From: Ruminococcaceae bacterium UBA1375
GTDB lineage: Bacteria; Bacillota; Clostridia; Oscillospirales; Ruminococcaceae
Assembly: GCA_002305795.1 (NCBI GenBank)
Contig: DBRF01000023.1
Location: forward strand, 1 to 29,756
Direction of reading: 5' to 3'
Length of the DNA: 29,756 nt
Shown here: piece after piece, positions 1-8,683 of the stretch
How the letters are laid out: every line of letters begins with the position of its first letter
Numbering within the stretch: the first letter of the stretch is position 1
Notes under the pieces: generated by a model
Databases searched by the model: none
The model's input: the letters and a program-made list of their open reading frames with translations, nothing else
What the model was told of the DNA's origin: nothing
Position numbers and translations under genes: made by a program

Positions 1-41
1 TTGGTGTAAAGAGGTAAATTTATTTGATTTTGAAAGTCCCG

Positions 42-66
42 AAACCCGCATAAACACTGGGTTTTT
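42..66. terminator. weak hairpin downstream of lysS
   Basis: AAACCC (42-47) pairs with GGGTTT (59-64) around an 11-nt loop. The T run (62-66) lies on the plus strand, so the hairpin fits better as the terminator of a plus-strand gene outside the window. Read on the lysS strand it has no clean U tract, so termination of lysS here is only possible. Confidence 0.4.
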
Positions 67-67
67 C

Positions 68-1555
68 TTACTTGTCGTTCGGTAAGGACTTCATTGTGGG
101 GAACAACAGCACATCCCGGATGGCGGGAGAATCGGTGAGAATCATGCACATCCGGTCAATGCCGAATCCGATGCCGCCGGTGGGGGGCATACCAATTTCC
201 AGGGCATTGAGGAAGTCCTCGTCGGTGTGGTTGGCTTCTTCGTCCCCCTGGGCGAACAGCTCTTCCTGAGCGGCAAACCGCTGGCGCTGGTCGATGGGGT
301 CGTTGAGCTCGGAGTAGGCGTTGGCCATCTCCCAGCCGTTTAAGAAGAACTCGAACCGTTCCACATAGTCCGGGTTTTCCGGCTTCTTTTTGGTCAGGGG
401 AGAAATTTCGATGGGGTGATCCATCACAAAGGTGGGCTGGATCAGGTGGGATTCCACAAACTCCTCGAAGAAGAGATTGAGGATGTCCCCCTTCTGGTGG
501 CGCTCTTCGTACTCGATCCCCTTTTCCTTGGCGGCGGCACGGGCTTCTTCCAAGGTATGGATTTCGTTGAAATCTACCCCGGCGTATTCCTTGACGGCAT
601 CCACCATGGTAATCCGCTTGAAGGGCTTGCCTAAATCCATTTCCACTCCGTTATAGGTGATGGTGGTGGTGCCCAGCACCGTCTTTGCCACATAGCGGTA
701 CAGGTTTTCAGTCAGGTCCATCATGCCGTGGTAATCGGTGTAGGCCTGGTACAGCTCCATCAGGGTGAATTCTGGGTTGTGGCGGGTATCCAATCCTTCG
801 TTGCGGAACACCCGGCCGATTTCATACACCCGTTCCAAGCCGCCCACAATCAGCCGTTTCAGGTACAGCTCCAGGGAAATCCGCAGCTTCAAATCCTCGT
901 TGAGGGCGTTGAAGTGGGTTTCAAAGGGGCGGGCGGCGGCGCCTCCGGCGTTGTTCACCAAAATGGGGGTTTCCACCTCCATAAATCCTTCCCCTGCCAG
1001 ATAGGTGCGGATGGCGGAGATGATTTGAGAGCGCTTGACAAAGGTATCCCGGACTTCCGGGTTCATAATCAGATCCACATACCGCTGACGGTACCGCACA
1101 TCGGTGTTGGTCAGGCCGTGGAACTTTTCCGGCAGGGGCTGGAGGGATTTGCTCAACAGGGTCATTTCATAGACCCGCACCGAAATCTGCCCGGTTTTGG
1201 TGGTGAACACCTCACCCTTGACGCCGATGATATCGCCGATGTCGTATTTCTTAAACCACTGGTAGGCGTCGGTTCCCAGGTTGTCCCGCCCCACAAACAG
1301 CTGCATCCGTCCGCTGCTGTCCTGCAAATCGGCAAAACTGGCTTTGCCCATCACCCGTTTGGACATCATCCGGCCCGCCAGAGAGACGGTTTTGCCTTCA
1401 TATTGATCGTAGTGGTCGGTGATTTCCTTGGCGTGGGTGTCCACCGGGTAGCTGGTCTGGACAAAGGGGTCCATTCCTGCCTGGCGGAGCTGGTCCAGCT
1501 TTTCCCGGCGCACCTGCAACAGGTCGCTGAGCTGGGGCTGCTGCGTCTGATTCAT
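68..1555 (-). CDS. lysS: lysine--tRNA ligase (class II)
   Basis: Lysyl-tRNA synthetase charges tRNA-Lys with lysine in the cytoplasm. The 495-residue length is normal for the bacterial class II enzyme. An OB-fold anticodon-binding domain occupies roughly residues 55-140. Class II motif 2 is visible at 247-263 (GRVFRNEGLDTRHNPEF) and motif 3 at 460-468 (GGIGFGIDR). The ATG at 1555 is preceded by a GAGGG-type ribosome-binding site about 10 nt upstream. It lies 32 nt downstream of greA on the same strand and is almost certainly cotranscribed from the greA promoter, an arrangement common in Clostridia. Nothing is missing or unusual in the protein. Confidence 0.97.
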   Translation of the reverse strand: MNQTQQPQLSDLLQVRREKLDQLRQAGMDPFVQTSYPVDTHAKEITDHYDQYEGKTVSLAGRMMSKRVMGKASFADLQDSSGRMQLFVGRDNLGTDAYQWFKKYDIGDIIGVKGEVFTTKTGQISVRVYEMTLLSKSLQPLPEKFHGLTNTDVRYRQRYVDLIMNPEVRDTFVKRSQIISAIRTYLAGEGFMEVETPILVNNAGGAAARPFETHFNALNEDLKLRISLELYLKRLIVGGLERVYEIGRVFRNEGLDTRHNPEFTLMELYQAYTDYHGMMDLTENLYRYVAKTVLGTTTITYNGVEMDLGKPFKRITMVDAVKEYAGVDFNEIHTLEEARAAAKEKGIEYEERHQKGDILNLFFEEFVESHLIQPTFVMDHPIEISPLTKKKPENPDYVERFEFFLNGWEMANAYSELNDPIDQRQRFAAQEELFAQGDEEANHTDEDFLNALEIGMPPTGGIGFGIDRMCMILTDSPAIRDVLLFPTMKSLPNDK

Positions 1556-1587
1556 CTTGCTGATTCCCTCTTCCTGTTCTTTGCTGC

Positions 1588-2079
1588 TTAATTGCTGCGC
1601 TTGAGCTCTAAAATTTCATATTTGGCAGTCCGTCCGCCGGGGAGTTCTGCTTCGCAGATGTCTCCTACTTTGTGTCCCACCAAGGCTTTGCCTACCGGGG
1701 AGTCTTCGCTGATATACTTCACTTCCCCGGTGGGGTCCACTTCGTTGGAGCTCACCAAATGGAATACCTGAATCCGATCCCGGTCCAGGTTTTTGACGGT
1801 GGCTTCAATGCCAAGACCCACTTTGTCGGTGGTGATATCCTCTTCGCTGACCACAACAACGTGGTTAAGAAAGGCTTCTTTTTCTTTGATCTGGGCTTCC
1901 AAAATGCCCTGTTCGTTCATGGCTTCGTCGTATTCGCTGTTTTCCGACAAATCGCCAAAGGAGCGGGCAACTTTAATCTTTTCGCTGACCTCTTTGCGTT
2001 TGACGCTCTTCATTTCCTCCAGTTCCGCTACTAACTTGTTGTAGCTTTCCTGCGTTATCTGATATTCCCGTTCGGCCAT
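1588..2079 (-). CDS. greA: transcription elongation factor GreA
   Basis: GreA enters the RNA polymerase secondary channel and stimulates cleavage of backtracked transcripts. The protein has 163 residues, the usual length: an N-terminal coiled coil carrying the acidic tip signature GDLSENSEYD, then a C-terminal FKBP-like domain ending with PGGRTAKYEILELK. The reading frame stays open upstream to 2211, but the ATG at 2079 is chosen because it gives the canonical MAEREYQIT start and has GAGGGAA 8 nt upstream. The longer version would begin upstream of the predicted transcription start. First gene of the greA-lysS operon. Confidence 0.97.
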   Translation of the reverse strand: MAEREYQITQESYNKLVAELEEMKSVKRKEVSEKIKVARSFGDLSENSEYDEAMNEQGILEAQIKEKEAFLNHVVVVSEEDITTDKVGLGIEATVKNLDRDRIQVFHLVSSNEVDPTGEVKYISEDSPVGKALVGHKVGDICEAELPGGRTAKYEILELKRSN

Positions 2080-2111
2080 GGCGGTTCCCTCGCTTTGTAT
2101 TACAAGAAATT

Positions 2112-2137
2112 CCCGGCCTTTTGGGAAAAAAGCCGGG
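2112..2137 (-). promoter_or_regulatory. GC hairpin in the greA leader
   Basis: CCCGGC (2112-2117) and GCCGGG (2132-2137) form a 6-bp stem with a 14-nt loop, starting about 9 nt after the predicted greA transcription start. No U tract follows, so it is more likely a 5' stabilising element than a terminator. Confidence 0.4.
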
Positions 2138-2152
2138 TTGAATAATAGATAC

Positions 2153-2181
2153 ATTATAATAGGGGTAAAGTGAATTGTCAA
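2153..2181 (-). promoter_or_regulatory. sigma-A promoter of greA-lysS
   Basis: Read on the minus strand, TTGACA (2176-2181) is followed after exactly 17 bp by TATAAT (2153-2158). Both hexamers are perfect consensus. Predicted start near 2146, giving a leader of about 65 nt. Confidence 0.9.
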
Positions 2182-2249
2182 GCGGTTCCAAATTTTCCAT
2201 GGCTTATTCATAGTTTATTCATAAATATTGCAAAATAACTGCTTTCCTA

Positions 2250-2276
2250 TTGACGGAAATTGTGCTATAGTATAAC
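2250..2276 (+). promoter_or_regulatory. probable promoter of the ABC operon
   Basis: TTGACG (2250-2255) and TATAAC (2271-2276) with a short 15-bp spacer, just upstream of the ATPase gene and back to back with the greA promoter. The non-optimal spacing lowers confidence in the exact elements. Confidence 0.5.
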
Positions 2277-2324
2277 CTGTATTTGTGCAAACTCACAAAG
2301 TTTAGCAAGATGGAGGAAAGAACC

Positions 2325-3377
2325 ATGATCGAAATTCAAGGTCTGACCAAGCGTTACGGCTCTAAGCTGGCGGTGGATCGGATCTCCTTTTCGGTGGGAA
2401 AAGGCGAGATCGTCGGTTTTCTGGGTCCCAACGGCGCCGGAAAATCCACGACCATGAACATCATCACCGGGTATCTCAGTGCCACGGAAGGCCGCGTGGT
2501 GATCGACGGCCACGAGATCCTGGAAGAGCCCACCGAGGCCAAAAAATGCATCGGCTATCTGCCGGAACAGCCCCCGCTCTATCAGGACATGACGGTGTGG
2601 GAGTACCTGAACTTTATCTATGAACTGAAAAAAGCTAAAACCGCCAGCCGCACTAAGCACCTGGAAACAGTGTGCGGCATGGTGAAGATCGGCCATGTGA
2701 AGGACCGGCTGATCTCCAACCTGTCCAAAGGGTATAAACAGCGGGTAGGCATTGCCCAGGCGCTGATCGGCAACCCGGAAGTGTTGATTCTGGACGAACC
2801 GACTGTGGGTTTGGACCCCAACCAGATTATCGAGATTCGCAGCCTGATTAAATCCCTCAGCCGCAGTCACACCGTGATCCTGTCCACCCATATTTTGAGC
2901 GAAGTGCAGTCGGTGTGCGACCGGGTCATTATCATCAACCAGGGTGTGATTGTGGCGGACGACACCGAACGCAACCTGTCCGAAAAGCTCAGCAAGGACA
3001 AGCGCTACACCCTGCGGGTGAAAGCCCCCCAGACCGATGCCCTGACGGCGCTGAGCCGGTTGGAGCGGGTGGACAGCGTCCGTCCCCACGGCCAAAAGGA
3101 AGAGGGGGTTTACGAATTTCTGCTCCAGCCCAAGGAGAACCAGGACATCCGGGAGGATGTGTTTGAACTGCTCCGGGAGCGGGATTGGCCCATGCTGGAA
3201 TTTAAGCACAATGCCATGAACCTGGAGGATATCTTTATCCGCCTGACCGATCCTGCCGTGGCCCAGTCCATTTCCAAGGCTAACCGAAAAGAAGAGGAAC
3301 AGTCCGCTTCCAAGGAAAAGCGCAAATCCCGTCGCTTCTTCGGTCCGAAGGAAGAGAAGGAGGAAGAGAGCAAATGA
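2325..3377 (+). CDS. ABC transporter ATP-binding protein (GldA-like)
   Basis: ATPase subunit of an ABC-2 type exporter working with the next three genes. 350 residues with Walker A GPNGAGKST (34-42), Q-loop near LPEQ (79-82), signature LSKGYKQRVG (133-142), Walker B LILDEP (154-159) and the H-loop His at 189. A C-terminal extension beyond about 220, typical of ABC-2 ATPases, ends in a Lys/Glu-rich charged tail. The ATG at 2325 has GGAGG 8 nt upstream; an earlier in-frame start at 2283 has no ribosome-binding site. The stop overlaps the permease start by 4 nt (ATGA), indicating translational coupling. Substrate unknown; family resemblance is to the gliding-motility Gld ATPase, but no motility function is implied here. 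Confidence 0.93.
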   Translation: MIEIQGLTKRYGSKLAVDRISFSVGKGEIVGFLGPNGAGKSTTMNIITGYLSATEGRVVIDGHEILEEPTEAKKCIGYLPEQPPLYQDMTVWEYLNFIYELKKAKTASRTKHLETVCGMVKIGHVKDRLISNLSKGYKQRVGIAQALIGNPEVLILDEPTVGLDPNQIIEIRSLIKSLSRSHTVILSTHILSEVQSVCDRVIIINQGVIVADDTERNLSEKLSKDKRYTLRVKAPQTDALTALSRLERVDSVRPHGQKEEGVYEFLLQPKENQDIREDVFELLRERDWPMLEFKHNAMNLEDIFIRLTDPAVAQSISKANRKEEEQSASKEKRKSRRFFGPKEEKEEESK

Positions 3378-4075
3378 CAGCTATTTTCAAGCGGGAATTT
3401 TCCGCCTACTTTAAAAACCCCATCGGCTGGGTGTTTCTGGCTATTTTCTGGCTTTTCTGCGGCTGGGGGCTGTTTATTTTGGTCAGCGCCGGCTATAACA
3501 TGATCTCTTATGTGTTTTCCAACATGATCATTGTGCTGCTTATCGGCATCCCGGTGCTGACCATGCGCCTGATGAGTGAAGAAATCCGAATGAAAACCGA
3601 TCAGGCGCTATTGACTGCCCCGGTGAGTTTGTCTGGCATTGTCTGGGGAAAGTTTCTGGCAGCCTTGGCGCTGTTTGGAGTAGGCATGGCCATGACCGTG
3701 GTTGATTTTATCATTTTAAGTTCTTTCGCCTCCCCCCAGGTTTCCATCTTTGTGGGCAACCTCATCGGTCTGGCACTTATGGGCGGCGCCTTTATCGCCA
3801 TCGGCCTGTTCATCTCCACCATGACCCAGTCTCAGCTGGCCGCTGCTATTTTGAGCTTTGCGGTGATCCTGTTTTTCTATATGCTGGACGGCTTTGCCAG
3901 CTATGCTCCCTGGGGATGGGCGGTAGACCTGCTCACCTCCATCAGCTTTTTCAGCCGTTACAATGAATTTACCAACGGGATCTTGGATTACGGCAATATC
4001 ATCTTCTTTGCCAGTGTTATTTTTATCTTTAATTTCCTGTCGGTGCGGGTGCTGGAGCGCCGCCGCTGGAGTTAA
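3374..4075 (+). CDS. ABC-2 type permease (GldF-like)
   Basis: Integral membrane partner of the ATPase just upstream. 233 residues with six hydrophobic segments, approximately at residues 15-38, 44-66, 90-120, 125-153, 156-180 and 200-225, the standard ABC-2 topology. The short soluble segment after helix 2 contains the RLMSEEIRMKTDQ-type coupling sequence seen in ABC-2 permeases next to GldG-like proteins. It starts inside the ATPase stop codon and its own TAA precedes the GldG-like gene, so all four genes appear to be one operon. Transported substrate cannot be read from the sequence. Confidence 0.9.
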   Translation: MTAIFKREFSAYFKNPIGWVFLAIFWLFCGWGLFILVSAGYNMISYVFSNMIIVLLIGIPVLTMRLMSEEIRMKTDQALLTAPVSLSGIVWGKFLAALALFGVGMAMTVVDFIILSSFASPQVSIFVGNLIGLALMGGAFIAIGLFISTMTQSQLAAAILSFAVILFFYMLDGFASYAPWGWAVDLLTSISFFSRYNEFTNGILDYGNIIFFASVIFIFNFLSVRVLERRRWS

Positions 4076-4095
4076 TGGAGGGGAAGAAAAACGCT

Positions 4096-5622
4096 ATGAA
4101 CAAACCGAAATTTCTATCCTCCCGCCGGTTTAAGCACGGCACTATGGCCACCGTTATCACCATTGTGGTGGTTGCCGTGGTGGTGCTGGTGAATGTGGTG
4201 GCGGGACTGTTGCTGGGCTTGTTCCCCAGCAGTCTGGACCTCACCGACAATAACCGGTTCCAACTGGGAGAGGAGTCCATTGAATATGTGCAGGGGCTGG
4301 ATGAGGACATCACCATCACCGTCTGTATGAACGAAAGTGAATTTGCCAACACTGATTCCACTGGATACTACTACCAGGCTAACCAGATCATCAAGCAGTA
4401 CGCCCAGTACAGCGGCCACATCACCGTGCAGTATGTGGATTTGATGGAAGACCCCAGCTTTTCCGCCAACTATCCGGATTACAGCTTGTCGGAAGGGGAC
4501 ATCATTGTGGAAAGCGACCAGCGGCTCCGGGTGGTAGACCCCTCCGAACTGGTGGTGGCGGAGTACAACGACGATTACAGCAGCTATGAATACTTTTCCG
4601 ATGCGGAGCAGGTGATGACCAGCGCCATCAGCTATGTGGCAGCCAACGAACTTACTAACTGTGCCGTGATCACCGGCCACAGTGAAAGCACCTCTGCCGG
4701 CCTCACCGAGATGTTAAATGATAACAACTATCAGATGACCGATGTAGATCTGGCATCCTCCACGTTGGATGATTCCTACGATTTGGTAGTAATCTGCGCT
4801 CCTATGGTGGACTACACCGATGCGGAGCTGGAACAGATCGACGCCTTTTTGACCAACGGCGGCAACTTCGGCAAAACCCTGCTCTACATCGCCAGCTTCC
4901 AGCAGGTGGGGGCAGATGAAACCACCGGTGTGGTTAGCTCTGCCACTCCCAATCTGGACGCCTATTTGGCGGAATGGGGCATCGAAGTCAGCCTGGACGG
5001 CATGCTCTACGAAACCGACGATTCCAACATCTACCCCTTCCAGAGCAGCGCAGGCGCTTACCCCTTTATTGGCTTTGACATTGTGGACGAGGACCGCACC
5101 GCTGCCCTGCGGGATTCCTCCCTGCCGGTGCTGGGCCTGTATGCCCGGCCGGTGAACCTGCTGTTTGAATCCCAGGACAACATCACTACCACCGCCTTGA
5201 TTCAGAGCCACGACACTGCGACCCTGATTCCCTACAACTATAGTCAGGGAGATGCGGAATATACCGATTACATGAACAACCATGTAGGAACCTACAATGT
5301 GGCGGCTTTGGCACAAAAGACCCGGTATGACGGGCTTACCCCCTACAGTTCCAATGTGCTGGTGTTGGGAGATACCAGCCTGTTGCAGCAGGCAGTGACG
5401 CAGGACGCCCGGTATAACAACAACCAATACATGGTGAATTTAGTCAACGAGCTCACCGGCCAGTCCGGCGGCATCAACATTTCCGCCGTGAGCTTTACCA
5501 GCGAGACCTTTACCGCCAGCAGCGCAGCAGCCGTAACCACCTTGGTGATCTTTATGATCCTCATTCCGGTGGCGGCATTGGGCGGCGGATTTGCCTTCTG
5601 GCTGGTGCGGAGGAGAAAGTAA
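4096..5622 (+). CDS. GldG-family ABC transporter accessory protein
   Basis: 508 residues. An N-terminal membrane anchor (about residues 15-38), a large extracytoplasmic region resembling the GldG / 'ABC-type uncharacterized transport system' domain, and a C-terminal helix followed by a basic RRRK tail. In this family the protein always accompanies an ABC-2 ATPase and permease, and is thought to be part of the exporter rather than a substrate. Two in-frame ATGs exist: 4075, overlapping the permease stop, and 4096. The GGAGGGG at 4077-4083 serves the second, so 4096 is preferred, although 4075 is possible. The region after the first helix is unusually rich in Asp, Glu, Ser and Tyr, as expected for an exposed domain. 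Confidence 0.87.
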   Translation: MNKPKFLSSRRFKHGTMATVITIVVVAVVVLVNVVAGLLLGLFPSSLDLTDNNRFQLGEESIEYVQGLDEDITITVCMNESEFANTDSTGYYYQANQIIKQYAQYSGHITVQYVDLMEDPSFSANYPDYSLSEGDIIVESDQRLRVVDPSELVVAEYNDDYSSYEYFSDAEQVMTSAISYVAANELTNCAVITGHSESTSAGLTEMLNDNNYQMTDVDLASSTLDDSYDLVVICAPMVDYTDAELEQIDAFLTNGGNFGKTLLYIASFQQVGADETTGVVSSATPNLDAYLAEWGIEVSLDGMLYETDDSNIYPFQSSAGAYPFIGFDIVDEDRTAALRDSSLPVLGLYARPVNLLFESQDNITTTALIQSHDTATLIPYNYSQGDAEYTDYMNNHVGTYNVAALAQKTRYDGLTPYSSNVLVLGDTSLLQQAVTQDARYNNNQYMVNLVNELTGQSGGINISAVSFTSETFTASSAAAVTTLVIFMILIPVAALGGGFAFWLVRRRK

Positions 5623-5623
5623 C

Positions 5624-7129
5624 ATGAACAAAAAAGTCCGTAATTTGATCATCGCCGGGGTTTGCGTGGTGGTCTTGGTGGCGGCTTTGATTCTGCTTCT
5701 GGTATTCAGCGGGCAGCAGGATCAGGAGGACACTGCCAGCGGCGTTACCTCTGCGCTGGTGGAAGACGAAGTGGACAACACCCTCATTGACGAAAGTGTG
5801 GAAGAGCTGGACTACCTTACCGTGCAGGGAGTCAACGGAAGTTACACCGTGCGCATGGCTCCGGAACCGGAAGAAGGAGAGGATTACAGCTTTACTATTG
5901 ACGAGTTTACCGACCTGCCTTTGGACCGCTCCGACATCCGCAGTGCAGTGAGCACCTTTGCCAACGCCAGCTATCTGGATATGGTGTTTGAGGACACCAC
6001 CGGCATGGACCTTTCGGCCTATGGTCTCAGCCAGCCCGGCACCACCATTACCGGTTCCTTCCAAGGAAGGGTGTACACCATGTCGCTGGGCAATGCTACC
6101 AGCGGCGTCACCGGGCAGTACTGCATGCTGGAAGGGGACCCGGCGCTGTATGTGGTAGCCAATTCCATGGCCTCCACCCTGGATGTGAATCCCAACACCT
6201 ACCTGGACAAGACCATTCTGGAAGCCTATGATAACACTGACGAAGACCCGTCTATTACCAATCTTACCATCCACCGTCCCGATCTGCCGGAGGATATTGT
6301 GGTGGGGCCCACCGATACCTCCAAGTACGGGGACAGCACCCTGACTGCGGCATCCAGCCGGTATGAGCTGACCAGCCCGGTAGTGACGTTGGTGGACCCG
6401 GATTTGGAGACCGAGCTGCTGTTTAACATCTTCGGCTCCGAAGCGGAGGATGTGGTGGCCTCCAATCCCACCCAGCAGCAGTTGGAGGAATACGGCCTGG
6501 CTTCTCCGGCAGCAGAGGTGTCTATGAGCTGGGACGAAACCGGCAGCCTGAACCTGACCATCGGTAATGAAACGGTGGTCAGCGGGACTACCTGCCGTTA
6601 TGTGATGAAGGACGGAAGTCCCTTAGTGTATGTGGTGGATGAAGAGCTGCTGCCCTGGGTGGATTACACCGCCGATGATTTGGTGTCGGCCCTGCCTTTG
6701 GTGCCTTACATCCAGAATGTGTCCCAAATGACCATTTCTTTTGGCGGAAACGAATACACCTTCCAGCTTTCCCAGGTGTCTACCGGCACCACCAATGCCA
6801 GCGGACAGACCTCCACCGAGACCCATGTGGAGTACAACGGCACGTCTTTGGACAGCGATAATTTTGCAGTTTGGTATCAGTTGGTCATGTCCTGCCAAGC
6901 CGACGGCATCAACCGCAGCGAAGTTACCTCCGATCCCATTATGACGGTAACCTACCTGTACAACAACGGCTCCACCGATACCGTAGATTACTACGATATG
7001 GGCAACCGTGTAGTAGTGGTTTCGGTCAACGGCGCCCAGGCGGTGACCACCTCTACCAGTTTTACCAACAAGGTGCAGTCGGAATTGCAAAAACTCTTAA
7101 ACGGCGAAGAGGTCAACATGAACTGGTGA
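5624..7129 (+). CDS. DUF4340 domain-containing protein
   Basis: 501 residues. A single N-terminal signal anchor (about residues 7-30) is followed by an acidic, Thr/Ser-rich extracytoplasmic region in which a repeated beta-rich module recurs (LTIGNETV-type strands), as in DUF4340 proteins. These proteins are typically encoded directly after GldG-like genes, as here, with only 1 nt between the upstream stop and this ATG. GGAGG lies 10 nt before the start. There is no lipobox Cys. The function is unknown; the context makes it an extracytoplasmic component of the exporter encoded upstream. Last gene of the operon, closed by the terminator at 7145-7179. Confidence 0.88.
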   Translation: MNKKVRNLIIAGVCVVVLVAALILLLVFSGQQDQEDTASGVTSALVEDEVDNTLIDESVEELDYLTVQGVNGSYTVRMAPEPEEGEDYSFTIDEFTDLPLDRSDIRSAVSTFANASYLDMVFEDTTGMDLSAYGLSQPGTTITGSFQGRVYTMSLGNATSGVTGQYCMLEGDPALYVVANSMASTLDVNPNTYLDKTILEAYDNTDEDPSITNLTIHRPDLPEDIVVGPTDTSKYGDSTLTAASSRYELTSPVVTLVDPDLETELLFNIFGSEAEDVVASNPTQQQLEEYGLASPAAEVSMSWDETGSLNLTIGNETVVSGTTCRYVMKDGSPLVYVVDEELLPWVDYTADDLVSALPLVPYIQNVSQMTISFGGNEYTFQLSQVSTGTTNASGQTSTETHVEYNGTSLDSDNFAVWYQLVMSCQADGINRSEVTSDPIMTVTYLYNNGSTDTVDYYDMGNRVVVVSVNGAQAVTTSTSFTNKVQSELQKLLNGEEVNMNW

Positions 7130-7144
7130 TCTTTGAACAATCAG

Positions 7145-7179
7145 AAAGAACGCACTGTTTTGCACGGTGCGTTCTTTTT
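7145..7179 (+). terminator. strong intrinsic terminator
   Basis: A 13-bp stem AAAGAACGCACTG (7145-7157) / CGGTGCGTTCTTT (7165-7177), with one G-T pair and a 7-nt loop, followed by a T run to 7179. It ends the ABC operon. Its A-rich left side may also help terminate the convergent ypeB gene, though that strand has a poorer U tract. Confidence 0.92.
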
Positions 7180-7182
7180 GCG

Positions 7183-8532
7183 TTACATAGTCAAAGTGCC
7201 GTTTTCATCGGTGTACACTACCAGAATCTGCTCTTCCGCTCCGGTTTGGGCGTTGACATACACCAGCACCTGTTCTTCTTTTGGGGAAGTGCAGGAGAAT
7301 TCCCAGCAGAACACCTCGTTCTGTCCACTGGTGGGGATTACCGTCAGCCGGGAGTTTTCCACTGTGAGCAGCTGGCTTAAAGACTGTGCCGCTTGCTCTG
7401 CGGTCAAGGCTGGGGTCAGTTCCAGCCGCTGCTGATGGCTGACCAGATACCCGCTGGCTTCCACTTCCAGCACCTCCCCGTTGTCCAGTGCCACGGTGAG
7501 CTTGATTAAATCGGGGTAACAGAGGATAGAACCGTTTTGGGCGTAGGCGTAGTTAATGGTGATTCGGTTGCCGTTGATTTCATAGTAGCTTTCCTGCATG
7601 GAATCATATCCCTGCTGTTCCAGCCATTGGCTGCCGATGGCCACTGCATCCTCCGGGGAGATGGCGCTGCCTTCGGGAATTCGGCTGTTCATCAAATAGT
7701 GGAGGTACCCGCCCTGTTTGGTGATGGAGATGGAAACTTCCTCGTTGCCAAAGTTGTAGCAGGGAAGGTTCCCAGCGGTGTCCCCCTGGTCGGACAGTTC
7801 CTGCGCAGACAAGCCGGTGATGGCGGCGGCTTTTTCCAGCGCCTCTTCTTTGGTAATCTCCGGCTGGTCCTGAGTCATTCTGGGTGTGGTGGAGTTGATG
7901 TGGTCGGAGAAGGGGCCGTCGTAGATCAGGGTGGGATAGTCGGAAAGGCTCTCCTCCATTTCCTCGGCGGAATCGCTGAGGGTTAAAGCCTGCTGGTCGG
8001 AAGAGCCAGAGATGCTGCTGCTTACCTTTTTCAGGGAAATGGCCCCGGTGCGGAGTTGATCTTCAATGAGGACTACCTGGCTGCGCATGGATTGGGTGTA
8101 CTCCTTTAAGGTGTAGAGTTGGTCCAGCTGTTCCTGGGAAAGCTGAGACCCCTGAGAGACGGTTTTATTGAGACTAACCGCATAGTCCCCCACCTGGCTG
8201 AGCAGCTTATAGCTGTTTTCCAGGTCCAGCTCCGACAGAGGCAGGCTGGCCAGGGCATCCTTGGCAAAGCCCGCTTCCCGCCAGACGGTGGCGGTCATCT
8301 CCCCGAAGGCGGCGGAGGTGCCGCAGTAGATGGTTTTGGTCAGGGCATTGTCCAGATTTTCCAGATAGGCGGAAAGGTTGCTGATGTTTTTCAAATAGCT
8401 GCTTTCCAGGGCGTTCTCCGCCGACACAGCCCGGGTGTAGTTCATGCAGAGATAGGTAATCAGCACCGCCGGAACGGCCAATGCAAAGATAATGAGCCGT
8501 ATAAAACAGCGCCGGTCCAGATGAAGGTTCAT
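7183..8532 (-). CDS. ypeB: germination protein YpeB-like (PepSY domains)
   Basis: YpeB is a spore-membrane protein needed to stabilise the cortex-lytic enzyme SleB and localise it to the spore. 449 residues: an N-terminal membrane helix (about 8-27), an alpha-helical region to about 190, then PepSY-type modules toward the C-terminus (for example around ITKEEALEKAAAITGL and SPEDAVAIGSQWLEQQGY). The ATG at 8532 is preceded by GGGAGGAA; the upstream in-frame GTG at 8547 lies inside that ribosome-binding site and is rejected. The gene stands alone, without the sleB neighbour that it has in Bacillus. The promoter upstream is a sigma-G type, which independently supports the assignment. Confidence 0.88.
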   Translation of the reverse strand: MNLHLDRRCFIRLIIFALAVPAVLITYLCMNYTRAVSAENALESSYLKNISNLSAYLENLDNALTKTIYCGTSAAFGEMTATVWREAGFAKDALASLPLSELDLENSYKLLSQVGDYAVSLNKTVSQGSQLSQEQLDQLYTLKEYTQSMRSQVVLIEDQLRTGAISLKKVSSSISGSSDQQALTLSDSAEEMEESLSDYPTLIYDGPFSDHINSTTPRMTQDQPEITKEEALEKAAAITGLSAQELSDQGDTAGNLPCYNFGNEEVSISITKQGGYLHYLMNSRIPEGSAISPEDAVAIGSQWLEQQGYDSMQESYYEINGNRITINYAYAQNGSILCYPDLIKLTVALDNGEVLEVEASGYLVSHQQRLELTPALTAEQAAQSLSQLLTVENSRLTVIPTSGQNEVFCWEFSCTSPKEEQVLVYVNAQTGAEEQILVVYTDENGTLTM

Positions 8533-8561
8533 AGCGCTTCCTCCCACAATAGATTTTCTCC

Positions 8562-8591
8562 TAGTATGGAAGAAAAAATGAAAAATATACC
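8562..8591 (-). promoter_or_regulatory. sigma-G (forespore) promoter of ypeB
   Basis: On the minus strand: GGTATA (8586-8591), 17-bp spacer, CATACTA (8562-8568). The -10 equals the published sigma-G consensus CATACTA, and the -35 matches the ATA core and spacing of TGAATA-N17/18-CATACTA. Predicted start near 8555, about 22 nt before the ypeB ATG. sleB-ypeB of Bacillus subtilis is also sigma-G dependent. Confidence 0.8.
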
Positions 8592-8634
8592 GGAAAATTC
8601 ACAGCAAGCGGTAGAAATTTTGCCGTCAATCCTG

Positions 8635-8640
8635 TATAAT
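8635..8640 (+). promoter_or_regulatory. -10 element of the cysteine desulfurase gene
   Basis: A perfect TATAAT 44 bp before the start codon. No convincing -35 hexamer is found 16-18 bp upstream, so the promoter is either weak or activator-dependent. Confidence 0.45.
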
Positions 8641-8683
8641 GATAAGTTGAAATCACCACCAGTGAAAGGGACGACGCAATAAG

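Noticed and set aside
30..66. Possible integration site or mobile-element end
   Set aside because: The short inverted repeat with a T run is explained as a terminator, and there is no integrase or flanking repeat in view.
728..1591. 287-codon open frame on the plus strand across lysS
   Set aside because: Antisense shadow of lysS; His/Gln/Val-rich translation with no domain and no ribosome-binding site.
2265..3209. 314-codon minus-strand frame across the ABC ATPase
   Set aside because: Opposite-strand shadow of a gene with all ABC motifs intact; composition is typical of reverse-frame artefacts.
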